The translations under genes and the position numbers were made by a program. From JAHEJA01 sp965657215 (GTDB lineage: Bacteria > Pseudomonadota > Alphaproteobacteria > Rhodobacterales > Rhodobacteraceae), in the NCBI GenBank assembly GCA_965657215.1, contig CBFHNR010000023.1, forward strand, positions 1 to 36,550: 36,550 bases of DNA, given 5' to 3'. Below the pieces are notes generated by a model. It had not been told where the DNA came from. It saw only the letters and a program-made list of their open reading frames with translations, and ran no database searches. This document shows, in pieces, positions 25,006 through 32,375 of the stretch. Position 1 is the first letter of the stretch. Each line of letters starts with the position of its first letter.

Positions 25006-25039
25006 TATGTGCCAAGCCAAGTGTTTGCTTGGCACATAT
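25005..25039. terminator. Hairpin between the convergent kinase and kpsE genes
   Basis: Perfect 13-base arms ATATGTGCCAAGC (25005-25017) and GCTTGGCACATAT (25027-25039) enclose a 9-base loop. It begins at the last base of the kinase stop codon and ends four bases before the kpsE stop codon, so it can act on both converging transcripts. T tracts are absent. Confidence 0.6.
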
Positions 25040-25042
25040 CTC

Positions 25043-26611
25043 TTAGGAAATTTGCTCTTTCAAAATCGATGCAGTGATCGAGATCATCAGATAAATACCC
25101 GACAGAATAAGCAAGGTCAGCAAGGTGTCTTCGAATGCCTTTGGATAGCTGGGCGATTCTGAGGCGATAGGGTCAACGGCCAGGGTCAAATAGCGCGACT
25201 GAGATGTCGCATCGGCTTGGGTCGCGCGCATTTGTTCGAGGGAGGCCTGAAGCATTGCGTCCCGTGTCGCAAGGTCCGCTTGTGCAATCTGAATGCGCGA
25301 CACCATCTCAGCCAAGGTCATCCCGTTTTCAACGGGCTCGTTCATGCGTGCTTGCATTTCTTTTTTGGCGGACTGGAGGCGGGCAATGTCCGCCTCTACT
25401 CCGCTCACACGGCTTTGGTTTGGTCTGGCATTATCAAGCAAGGCTTGAAGTTGGATTTCCTTTTCAACGATTTGGGTTTCCAAATTACTGATTTGACCAC
25501 GCAAGCTCCCGACATAGGCTTCGGGGTCCAACAATGTAGATTGCTGTAGGGACACCAAGGCTTCTTGGGCTTTGCGGCGCTCTTCATCCGCTTCTGCAAA
25601 TGCTTTTTTCGCGTCCGCAACTTGGTTTTCACGTTTGCGTTCGGATAGATTATCAACACGCTCTTCGGCATAAGCAATTAAGGCCTTGGAAAAACTGACA
25701 GCCACTTCAGGATCGGCGGCGGAGACTTCCATGTTGATCACGCCTTCAGTCGGATCAAACCCGATGATGACATGTTTTTTGTACAGTTTATGTGCGCTCT
25801 CAATGGAGGCATCTGCGCCCAAGCGTTGCAGGACATCAATATTCGGATCGCTGAAGTGTTCCACAAAGCCTTCGTCTTTTTCCAAGCGCAGCATGGCGTC
25901 TTTGGACAAGAGGTAGGTTTGAACGGCGATTGCATCAGGGGTCGTTGCGAATTGAGTTCCCGATAACAACCCACCAGCGCCACCCCCTGCGCCAACGCTA
26001 TCCGCCTTGATGATTTGAAAGGCAGATTTCGTGGCGTACATCGGGGTTGCTATGGATGTGAAATAATAGCCAGCCAACATGGTCGGAATGAGAACAAACG
26101 CCATTAAGCGCAGCACCAACATGACGGAATTACGGCGACGACGGCGCAGCATATCCTTTTGAACGGCCATGATTTCTTTGTTGCGCTGCGCAGCCATCTC
26201 TTCAGGAGAAATTTGACCTTGTTCCGCGGGCACTTTGGCCGGTTCAATCCGCGATGGAAGTTGAACTTTGGAATTGTCTTGATCGTTTTCTGAAACGACC
26301 TGCATCATTGTACTGCGTTGAAAGGGATCAATTCCGTTGTCACGCAGCATTTTTACGGCCTCGTGATCTGTTGCAAAGGCCAAGCCTTGTTTTTGCGCCG
26401 TGCGCCGTGCGATCCGCAATTGGCGTGGGGTGAGGCCCTCGTTCATAATTGCTTGGATTGCGGGATCCGCGCGCAAATCTTGCTGTGCAGTGTCTGGTTG
26501 AGGGCTTGCAACAGGCTCTGGCTGCACCTCTTTTACAGGGCGCGGCGTGACGGCCTTGTCAATTTTCGGCTTGCGTGTCCGAAATTTATTAACCTTGAGA
26601 TTGGTAGTCAT
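25043..26611 (-). CDS. kpsE: Capsule polysaccharide export inner-membrane protein, KpsE/CtrB-like (PCP-3)
   Basis: This is a polysaccharide co-polymerase of ABC-dependent capsule export, spanning the periplasm between the inner-membrane ABC transporter and the outer-membrane channel. It has 522 residues. Cytoplasmic N-terminal extension of about 160 residues (Pro/Lys-rich, ending RRRRRNS), first membrane helix about 162-184, a PCP-type region (TPMYATKSAFQI), long coiled coil about 315-470 (ERKRENQVADAKKAFAEADE and on), and a C-terminal helix about 497-516. E. coli KpsE is near 380 residues, so the extension is extra. Its start overlaps the kpsT stop by 23 bases. No kpsM permease is visible between or beside them. 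The ribosome site is weak, consistent with coupling to kpsT. Confidence 0.88.
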   Translation of the reverse strand: MTTNLKVNKFRTRKPKIDKAVTPRPVKEVQPEPVASPQPDTAQQDLRADPAIQAIMNEGLTPRQLRIARRTAQKQGLAFATDHEAVKMLRDNGIDPFQRSTMMQVVSENDQDNSKVQLPSRIEPAKVPAEQGQISPEEMAAQRNKEIMAVQKDMLRRRRRNSVMLVLRLMAFVLIPTMLAGYYFTSIATPMYATKSAFQIIKADSVGAGGGAGGLLSGTQFATTPDAIAVQTYLLSKDAMLRLEKDEGFVEHFSDPNIDVLQRLGADASIESAHKLYKKHVIIGFDPTEGVINMEVSAADPEVAVSFSKALIAYAEERVDNLSERKRENQVADAKKAFAEADEERRKAQEALVSLQQSTLLDPEAYVGSLRGQISNLETQIVEKEIQLQALLDNARPNQSRVSGVEADIARLQSAKKEMQARMNEPVENGMTLAEMVSRIQIAQADLATRDAMLQASLEQMRATQADATSQSRYLTLAVDPIASESPSYPKAFEDTLLTLLILSGIYLMISITASILKEQIS

Positions 26612-27248
26612 ATAGCTGCTTCGCTTCCTCTAGGCTGTCAAACATATGCAGTTGTCCCTGCAATAATACAGCCGCTTTCTTAACATATTTTTCAAGGGTA
26701 TCGGCTTGGTGTGAGACGATAATTGTCGTCGTCGTTTTGAACCGTTCTGCCAAAATAGCCCCTGCTTTTTTGTTGAATTCTACATCTGTCGTGCTCGGCA
26801 TGCCTTCGTCGATTAAGTATATATCAAAATCTAAGGCAAGCATGAGGGAAAATGTGAACCTAGACTTCATTCCTGCAGAATATGTGCCAAGGGGTTGGTC
26901 AAAATATTCCTCTAAGCCACAGAGCCAACGGCAATAGGCTTCGACATAATCTGGATCTAGGCCGTAGAGTTTTGCAATGTAGCGGGAATTTTCGCGTGCA
27001 GTATGTTTTGGAACCACACCGCCCATAAATCCCAGTGGGAAAGAAATTTTGCAGTTGCGATGAATTTCGCCTTCGTCAGCCTTCTCGAGGCCCGCCATCA
27101 TTTTGATTAATGTTGTTTTACCGGTGCCATTGGGTGCCAAAATCCCCAAAGATTCCCCAAGTTCAACGCGAAAAGACACGCGATCAAGAATGATCTTACG
27201 TCTTGTTCCAGTCCAAAAGGACTTGCTCACGTTTACAAACTCTAACAT
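26589..27248 (-). CDS. kpsT: Capsule polysaccharide export ATP-binding protein, KpsT/CtrD-like
   Basis: This is the ATPase subunit of a group 2-type capsule exporter, 219 residues as expected. Walker A is APNGTGKT (38-45, with Ala in place of the first Gly), the signature is the divergent TYSAGMKSR (122-130), Walker B is IYLIDEGMP (143-151) with catalytic E148, and H180 lies in IIVSHQAD. The FPLGFMGGVVPKHTARENSRYIAKLYG segment is characteristic of KpsT. The gene overlaps kpsE by 23 bases. Its membrane partner KpsM is not in the window and must be elsewhere or replaced. The 171 bases upstream are AT-rich and should hold the promoter. Confidence 0.9.
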   Translation of the reverse strand: MLEFVNVSKSFWTGTRRKIILDRVSFRVELGESLGILAPNGTGKTTLIKMMAGLEKADEGEIHRNCKISFPLGFMGGVVPKHTARENSRYIAKLYGLDPDYVEAYCRWLCGLEEYFDQPLGTYSAGMKSRFTFSLMLALDFDIYLIDEGMPSTTDVEFNKKAGAILAERFKTTTTIIVSHQADTLEKYVKKAAVLLQGQLHMFDSLEEAKQLYDYQSQG

Positions 27249-27373
27249 TTACTACGATTTACCCGCGGTTATGGCCTGTTTATCATATAAATGGCCGTTG
27301 AGTTTCGATTTAATGACTAAATATGTTTATTTTTAGACCAATTTCCAATTCTGGGCGATATTCGGCTGAATGA

Positions 27374-27403
27374 AAAAAGCCGCTTCTGGAGAGACGGCTT
27401 TTT
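27374..27403 (-). terminator. Rho-independent terminator of nhaA
   Basis: On the minus strand, AAAAAGCCG and CGGCTTTTT arms (27395-27403 and 27374-27382) pair around a 12-base loop, ending in a run of six T residues (A run at 27373-27378). It lies 17 bases beyond the nhaA stop codon. The A-rich outer arm makes it possibly functional in both directions. Confidence 0.8.
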
Positions 27404-27419
27404 AGCAAGTTTTGGATAT

Positions 27420-27854
27420 TTACAATTCTTGTTTCTGAACGCCGGTCAATTTGCCTGCGATAATAGAAACGATTGCAGCCGCAAAGCTGAACAAGGCGCC
27501 CATTTTTGCGGCATCTTGAACTGGTCCCGCATCAAACGCGACAGCAGCCACAAAGAGCGACACAGTAAAGCCAATGGCGGCAATACAGCCAATAACAAAC
27601 AGGTCGATGATGCGCATNNNNNNNNNNNNNNNNNNNNNNNNNNNNNNNNNNNNNNNNNNNNNNNNNNNNNNNNNNNNNNNNNNNNNNNNNNNNNNNNNNN
27701 NNNNNNNNNNNNNNNNCGGCGCGTGATCCCAGATCACAAATTCCACAAAATGATGATAGGTTTCAGGATTGGTATTTGCCCAGACCAAGGCAAGGATCGC
27801 CCCGAAAATCAACAAAAGCGAATAGTTAGTTAAGAAATTCCATACTCTGTACAT
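27420..27854 (-). CDS. nhaA: Na+/H+ antiporter NhaA (middle missing in an assembly gap)
   Basis: This is an inner-membrane antiporter exporting sodium in exchange for protons, suited to a marine cell. Only the ends are readable. The start MYRVWNFLTNYSLLLIFGAI (ATG at 27852-27854, AGAGGA upstream) gives about 46 residues before the N run; the C-terminal ~65 residues include GCIAAIGFTVSLFVAAVAF, the NhaA helix XI region, and a short cytoplasmic end. NhaA proteins have roughly 390-430 residues, so about 280-320 residues (0.85-1 kb) are missing although only 99 N are shown. The reading frame continuing across the gap is therefore an accident of gap length. An intrinsic terminator follows. Confidence 0.82.
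   Translation of the reverse strand: MYRVWNFLTNYSLLLIFGAILALVWANTNPETYHHFVEFVIWDHAPXXXXXXXXXXXXXXXXXXXXXXXXXXXXXXXXXMRIIDLFVIGCIAAIGFTVSLFVAAVAFDAGPVQDAAKMGALFSFAAAIVSIIAGKLTGVQKQEL
27618..27716. other. Assembly gap (99 N) inside nhaA
   Basis: All 99 bases are unknown. Comparing the flanking NhaA fragments with the family's length indicates that the true gap is several hundred bases larger than drawn. Confidence 0.97.
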
Positions 27855-28059
27855 GGCGTCCTCTTTGGTTCTGCTCCACGTTGTTGGCACGGTTAGCGTA
27901 TTTCCCATATGCGGGCAATCAAACGTTGCGAAAACCAAACACAATGATGCGTATTCAGTGATAATCGTCTCAAATCACGCAAATGTTACCCAAATGCATG
28001 TCTTTTTTGATGGAACGGGGGGAGTTTACGGATCAATTGCACCTACAGTGTCCCAAGAC

Positions 28060-28503
28060 TTATCCTTCGGCATCCATTTTTAGCCGCAAGTCGCGCAAGA
28101 TCGGCAAAACGGATTTTAGTCTGTCTTCGCCTACTTGATCAAAAATATCTGAAATCACGGGCATAAGTGCAGTAATCGCGGCGTCGCGTGCATTCCGTCC
28201 CGCTGGACTAATTGCCACCATTTTGCGCCGTGCGTCGTCCCAGTCTGGGCGAATGTGAATGTGGCCTGCAACTTCGAGCTTGTTAAGGGTATTCGTCATT
28301 GCGCCACGTGTCACATGAAAGCTTTTGGCAAGTTGAGCTGGCGTGCGCTCAGCGTTCAAATGCGCCAAATGATTGAGGACCGAAAAATGTGACAGCTCCA
28401 TCCCCTTTGGCAAGACCTTCGCCAAACGGTTACGGATAAGTTGATCCACTGTTAACAATTCGCTGATGAGCGAGATATTTAGCCCAGAAGTCTGGTCACG
28501 CAT
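28060..28503 (-). CDS. MarR-family transcriptional regulator
   Basis: This is a small winged-helix regulator of 147 residues. The central wHTH (about 35-105) contains LSHFSVLNHLAHL, TPAQLAKSFHVTRGAMTNTLNKLEVAGHI and the wing IRPDWDDARRKMVAISPAG, a textbook MarR pattern with the DxR wing. Flanking helices would form the dimer interface. It starts one base after the TGA of the Nit-like amidase gene, so it is the last gene of the comF-grxC-amidase-marR operon. MarR proteins often respond to phenolic or oxidative signals. The effector and targets here are unknown. Confidence 0.9.
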   Translation of the reverse strand: MRDQTSGLNISLISELLTVDQLIRNRLAKVLPKGMELSHFSVLNHLAHLNAERTPAQLAKSFHVTRGAMTNTLNKLEVAGHIHIRPDWDDARRKMVAISPAGRNARDAAITALMPVISDIFDQVGEDRLKSVLPILRDLRLKMDAEG

Positions 28504-28504
28504 G

Positions 28505-29332
28505 TCAGGGTCCTAAATAGGGGCGATCGTGGAGCAAGGATGGCACACGTGCCCGTGCTTGTTCAACGAGGTTTAAGTTTAGGGTTTGGTAACATATGGA
28601 CGGTGTTGACGCCAAAGTCACACAAATTTCCCCCCAGGGATCAACGACCATTGAGTGGCCATAGGTTTTGCGCGTTCCATCTGGGTCGTGTTCGCCACAT
28701 TGCGCAGGTGCAAGAATAAAACACCCTGTTTCAATCGCGCGTGCCCGAAGAAGGGTGTCCCAATGCGCCTCTCCCGTTGGTCGTGCAAAGGCGGCAGGGA
28801 CCGTTATGATCTGGGCTCCCGCTTGAGCCAAGTCACGATACAAGTGAGGAAAGCGAACGTCATAACAGATACTTAGGCCGATGTTGCCAAATGGCGTGGT
28901 TGCAACGACAGCCTTGTCTCCTGGCCGATATCCAGCGGACTCACGATAAGATTCGGTTTCAGAAAGCGTGACATCAAACATGTGAATCTTGTCATACTGC
29001 GCAATGACGTCACCATTGTGCGATATGAGAAAAGACCGATTTGCAAATCGCCCGTTCGGATCATTGGTTTTCAAGGCCAGTGATCCGATCAAAACCCAGA
29101 CACCGCGTTGTTGTGCAAAGGCGCGGATTGCTTTGAGGGTTTGATCGCTTTCTTGCGGTTCTAAGACCGAGGCTTGATGGGCTCGACTTGAGGATATGCA
29201 ATTTGTGACCTCAGGTGTCAGAATGAACTCTGCGCCATTATCTGCCGCTTCATTCAATCGTTGTAATGTCACCCCTAAATTTGCCGAGGGGTCATTACCG
29301 ACTGAGAGCTGGACAAGCGCAACTTTGGTCAT
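28505..29332 (-). CDS. Carbon-nitrogen hydrolase, Nit1/Nit2-like amidase
   Basis: This is a nitrilase-superfamily amidase of 275 residues with a complete Glu-Lys-Cys triad: E41 in LTPEVTN, K115 in QYDKIHMFD and C156 in LSICYDVRFPHLYR. The KIHMFDV segment and DVRFPHLYRDLA resemble the Nit1/Nit2 branch, whose known members hydrolyse deaminated glutathione or omega-amidated 2-oxo acids. Its ATG overlaps the TGA of grxC by four bases, and a glutaredoxin partner fits a role in glutathione housekeeping, though this is an inference. The marR gene follows after one base. Confidence 0.9.
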   Translation of the reverse strand: MTKVALVQLSVGNDPSANLGVTLQRLNEAADNGAEFILTPEVTNCISSSRAHQASVLEPQESDQTLKAIRAFAQQRGVWVLIGSLALKTNDPNGRFANRSFLISHNGDVIAQYDKIHMFDVTLSETESYRESAGYRPGDKAVVATTPFGNIGLSICYDVRFPHLYRDLAQAGAQIITVPAAFARPTGEAHWDTLLRARAIETGCFILAPAQCGEHDPDGTRKTYGHSMVVDPWGEICVTLASTPSICYQTLNLNLVEQARARVPSLLHDRPYLGP

Positions 29333-29586
29333 TGGGCTAACAGAGGGTCCAGCTTTCCAGAACGCTCTAACGCATAAAGCTCATCACAGCCCCCGATATG
29401 TTGGCCGTCGATGAAAATTTGCGGAACTGTGCGTGCACCAAAGGCGCGATCTATCATTTCAGGTTTGCGATCTGGATTTTGAAAAACATCAACTTCAGAA
29501 AACGCTATATCTTTTGAGGTCAAAAGGCGTTTTGCTGCGTGGCAATACCCGCACAGGGGTGATGTGTATATTTCGACAGTAGCCAT
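29329..29586 (-). CDS. grxC: Glutaredoxin 3
   Basis: This is a small dithiol oxidoreductase reduced by glutathione. With ATG at 29584-29586 the protein has 85 residues, the standard GrxC length, starting MATVEIYTSPLCGYCHAAKR with the active site CGYC (12-15). TVPQIFIDGQHIGGCDEL carries the cis-proline and the glutathione-binding GG-D. Another in-frame ATG three codons upstream is possible; GGA at about -7 favours the shorter form. It lies 30 bases after comF and overlaps the amidase gene by four bases. Confidence 0.93.
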   Translation of the reverse strand: MATVEIYTSPLCGYCHAAKRLLTSKDIAFSEVDVFQNPDRKPEMIDRAFGARTVPQIFIDGQHIGGCDELYALERSGKLDPLLAQ

Positions 29587-29616
29587 TGGGTCCATCCATT
29601 CTGGTTTACACTCTAC

Positions 29617-30348
29617 TTAACCCCCCTTTGCAGCGCGCGCTAGGACGACAACATCAATTTTTTTGGCGCCAGCGTTCAAACAGGCGCGTGTCGCAGCGTC
29701 AAATGTTGCTCCAGAGGTCATGACGTCATCTACAAGCAGTATAGATTTGCCCTCCACCAAACCTTCTTTCCCTAATTTGACGCGGATCGCATTTAGTAAT
29801 CGGTCATATCGCTCTTGGGTTCCAATGTGTTCTAATGGGCGCGTTGGCTTTGTCCGCTCTAGGACGTTGTAGAGCGCCCTTATGTTCAGAGCCTTCGCCA
29901 TTGACGTCGCTAAAAGGGAGGCTTGATTGTATTTCCGTTGGGCCGCGCGAGACCAATGCAATGGAATAGGAAGGACAATAGTGTCAGGCGTCACAATATC
30001 ACTAACGCTTTGGGCCATCCATCGACCAACAGGAGGGGCGATATCGGTGCGATCCCCATGCTTTAAACCCAAGACGAGCTTTTTCGCATTGCCTGAATAG
30101 TGCAAAACAGCGCGCCCCTGTCGCCAAGGTCGCCCAGATGCATGACAGGATTCGCACAGGTCCGTTTGATCAATCTGAGGGCCAAGCAAAGGTGCGCTGC
30201 ATTGAACGCACGCGGCACCGTCAATAAACGGAGTGTCCTGCCAACATTCGCCGCATAAACCAAAATCACTATGAACGATATCGCCACAGCACAAACATTG
30301 CGCAGGGTAAATCAAACGCATTGCTGTTTGAAAGCTGAGCAGTTTCAC
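29617..30348 (-). CDS. comF: ComF-family protein (double zinc ribbon and phosphoribosyltransferase)
   Basis: This is a cytoplasmic protein related to the DNA-uptake factor ComFC, 243 residues. The N-terminal ribbon cysteines are C18, C20, C21, C32, C35, C47, C50, C65 and C68, and the C-terminal PRTase domain has LLVDDVMTSGAT as the PRPP loop. The start is probably GTG at 30346-30348 with AGGGGG eight bases before it; an ATG nine codons later lacks such a site. It heads the comF-grxC-amidase-marR operon and diverges from the methyltransferase-fold gene with only 14 bases between start codons. A role in natural transformation is plausible but not shown here. Confidence 0.9.
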   Translation of the reverse strand: MKLLSFQTAMRLIYPAQCLCCGDIVHSDFGLCGECWQDTPFIDGAACVQCSAPLLGPQIDQTDLCESCHASGRPWRQGRAVLHYSGNAKKLVLGLKHGDRTDIAPPVGRWMAQSVSDIVTPDTIVLPIPLHWSRAAQRKYNQASLLATSMAKALNIRALYNVLERTKPTRPLEHIGTQERYDRLLNAIRVKLGKEGLVEGKSILLVDDVMTSGATFDAATRACLNAGAKKIDVVVLARAAKGG

Positions 30349-30362
30349 ACTATGTGCCCCCT

Positions 30363-31184
30363 ATGACAAATCAAACTCAATTAATTGATCGCCACGCGCT
30401 TTTGGCTCATCGGGGCCGGCATATTGCCGGACGTGGAGACTTCTTGCACGATGAAGCGATCATCGACGTTCAAGATCGCCTAAGTATGGTTACGAAGTCG
30501 TTTACGGATGTCGCCATTGTCACAAGTTTTCCAGACCCCTGGGCGCGCGCCTTTCCTGACGCGCGCCTGGTTGCGGACGACGATGTTTTGGACCTTGCTG
30601 AACAGAGCTTTGATCTCGTCATTCATGGAATGTGTTTGCATTGGGCGAATGATCCAGTGGGTCAGCTGATTCAATGTCGCCGAGCCTTGCGCCCTGACGG
30701 ATTGTTCATCGCGGTTCTTCTTGGGGGGGAAACCCTGTCTGAATTGCGGGCATCCCTTGCTGAGGCGGAAATTAAGGTCCGCGGCGGATTGTCACCTCGA
30801 GTCTTGCCTATGCCAGAAATTCGTGACGTTGGAGGCTTGTTGCAACGCGCGGCTTTTGCGCTTCCTGTGGCGGATAGTGCGGTCATAAAAACCGAATATG
30901 CTAATCTCTTTTCTTTGATGGCGGATCTCAGGGCGATGGGGGAAACCAACGCCTTAACAGAGAGATCAATGCATTTTACGCCGCGCGCCGTCTTTGTTGA
31001 GGCGGCTCAAATTTATGCAGAGACCTTTGGAACCGAGAGTGGGGCAATTCCTGCGCGATTTGAACAAATCTTTCTGACAGGTTGGGCACCAGATGAGAGC
31101 CAACCGAAACCACTCAAGCCGGGCTCTGCATCAATGCGGTTGGCAGATGCGCTGGGCGTGCCTGAAAAGCCTTTGAAAGATTGA
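30363..31184 (+). CDS. SAM-methyltransferase-fold protein, NDUFAF5/BioC-like
   Basis: This protein has 273 residues, taking the ATG at 30363 (a GTG three codons upstream is also in frame; neither has a clear ribosome site). The segment SFDLVIHGMCLHWANDPVGQ, followed by CRRALRPDGLFIAVLLGGET, is the signature of the alphaproteobacterial relatives of the mitochondrial complex I assembly factor NDUFAF5, which hydroxylates an arginine of a complex I subunit. The usual glycine-rich SAM motif (GxGxG) near the N-terminus is not seen; TDVAIVTSFPDPW occupies its place. Co-location opposite comF is common in Rhodobacterales as I recall it. Function is inferred from the family and may not be methyl transfer. 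Confidence 0.8.
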   Translation: MTNQTQLIDRHALLAHRGRHIAGRGDFLHDEAIIDVQDRLSMVTKSFTDVAIVTSFPDPWARAFPDARLVADDDVLDLAEQSFDLVIHGMCLHWANDPVGQLIQCRRALRPDGLFIAVLLGGETLSELRASLAEAEIKVRGGLSPRVLPMPEIRDVGGLLQRAAFALPVADSAVIKTEYANLFSLMADLRAMGETNALTERSMHFTPRAVFVEAAQIYAETFGTESGAIPARFEQIFLTGWAPDESQPKPLKPGSASMRLADALGVPEKPLKD

Positions 31185-31241
31185 CGTTCTGGTGAAATGC
31201 CTTAGATATCGGTGCCAACGTTAAACAAAATGGAATTTGTC

Positions 31242-32306
31242 ATGTTCGACCCGAATGTCCCACAGGAATGCCCAGCTCATGCTCAGGCGGATCACCCCAA
31301 AGTTCCCAAGCAAAAAGTTGGCGTTTTGTTGGCGAATTTAGGGACACCAGATAATTTCGACTATTGGTCCATGCGCCGGTATTTATCCGAGTTTCTATCC
31401 GACCGTCGTGTGATCGATTATTCGCCTCTATTATGGCAGCCTTTGTTGCAGCTCATTATTTTGACATCGCGCCCGTTCCGCTCTGGTGCGAACTACAAAT
31501 TGATTTGGAATCATGACAAAGGCGAAAGCCCTTTGATGACAATTACCAAAGACCAGACTGCGAAAATTACGGATCGTATGAAGGATCTCTATGGCGATGA
31601 TGTTATGGTTGATTTCTGTATGCGCTATGGCAACCCATCCACAAAATCCAAAGTCCGTGAAATGGTGCGCGCAGGATGCACCAAGATTTTGTTCTTTCCT
31701 CTTTACCCACATTACGCAGGTGCAACGTCTGCCACCGCGAATGACCAATTCTTTCGCGCGCTGATGGATGAAAAATGGCAGCCAATCGCACGTGTGGTTG
31801 AGCCCTATTTCGAAAAGCCTGAATACATCGAAGCCTTGGCTCAATCCGTTGAGCGTGCCTATGCAGAGGCCGAAACGCGCCCTGAGATTTTGGTCTGTTC
31901 CTATCACGGGGTTCCAAAGCGCTATTTGATGCAAGGCGATCCGTACCATTGCCAATGTCAGAAAACGACGCGATTGCTCAAGGAACGCTTGGGTTGGAAA
32001 GACACAGAGATCGTCACAACGTTCCAGTCTAAATTTGGTCCAGAAGAATGGCTAAAACCTTATACGGTTAAAGAAGTCGCGCGTTTGGCTGAAGAAGAAG
32101 GCAAAAAGAACATTGCTGTCATTGCCCCTGCCTTTTCAGCGGATTGCATTGAAACATTGGAAGAAATCAAAGGCGAAATTTGCGAAAGCTTCGAAGAAGC
32201 TGGCGGCGAACATTTTACCTACATCCCGTGTTTGAATGACGATGAAGCGCATATCGATGCTTTGACAAGCTTGATCCAAAGCAATCTTAAAGGTTGGGTA
32301 GAGTAA
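31242..32306 (+). CDS. hemH: Ferrochelatase
   Basis: HemH inserts ferrous iron into protoporphyrin IX, the final step of haem synthesis. The start is uncertain; ATG 31242 (MFDPNVPQECPAH) has GGA seven bases upstream and gives 354 residues, while an ATG at 31230 and a GTG at 31212 are in frame. Active-site H222 lies in VCSYHGVPKRY and E304 in CIETLEE, with VGVLLANLGTP at the N-terminus and FFPLYPHYAGATSA in the core. GDPYHCQCQKT (C237, C239) is a common alphaproteobacterial variant. The 69 bases after it contain a hairpin, then the unknown gene and the reductive dehalogenase. Haem and corrinoid metabolism are related, but co-regulation is not shown. Confidence 0.95.
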   Translation: MFDPNVPQECPAHAQADHPKVPKQKVGVLLANLGTPDNFDYWSMRRYLSEFLSDRRVIDYSPLLWQPLLQLIILTSRPFRSGANYKLIWNHDKGESPLMTITKDQTAKITDRMKDLYGDDVMVDFCMRYGNPSTKSKVREMVRAGCTKILFFPLYPHYAGATSATANDQFFRALMDEKWQPIARVVEPYFEKPEYIEALAQSVERAYAEAETRPEILVCSYHGVPKRYLMQGDPYHCQCQKTTRLLKERLGWKDTEIVTTFQSKFGPEEWLKPYTVKEVARLAEEEGKKNIAVIAPAFSADCIETLEEIKGEICESFEEAGGEHFTYIPCLNDDEAHIDALTSLIQSNLKGWVE

Positions 32307-32332
32307 CTCTATCCCTTGATAATCCTTCTTGT

Positions 32333-32360
32333 GCACGGCAAGGTCACGTAAGTGCCGTGC
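32333..32360 (+). promoter_or_regulatory. Inverted repeat between hemH and the dehalogenase operon
   Basis: Perfect 8-base arms GCACGGCA (32333-32340) and TGCCGTGC (32353-32360) enclose a 12-base loop. No T tract follows; instead the ribosome site AGAGGGGA of the next gene begins three bases later. Position suits an operator, a leader hairpin controlling the next gene, or a weak hemH terminator. Confidence 0.5.
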
Positions 32361-32375
32361 CAAGAGGGGATATTC

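Noticed and set aside
27429..27833. Plus-strand frame running through the N gap
   Set aside because: Crosses unknown bases and is antisense to nhaA; the continuity is an artefact of a gap length divisible by three.
31431..31955. 174-residue minus-strand open frame inside hemH
   Set aside because: Lies wholly inside a clear ferrochelatase gene, has no ribosome site, and its translation shows no family features; it is an antisense shadow.
32307..32375. Cobalamin riboswitch ahead of the dehalogenase operon
   Set aside because: The gap is 69 bases, much shorter than a cobalamin riboswitch, and lacks a recognisable B12-box; only a simple inverted repeat is present.
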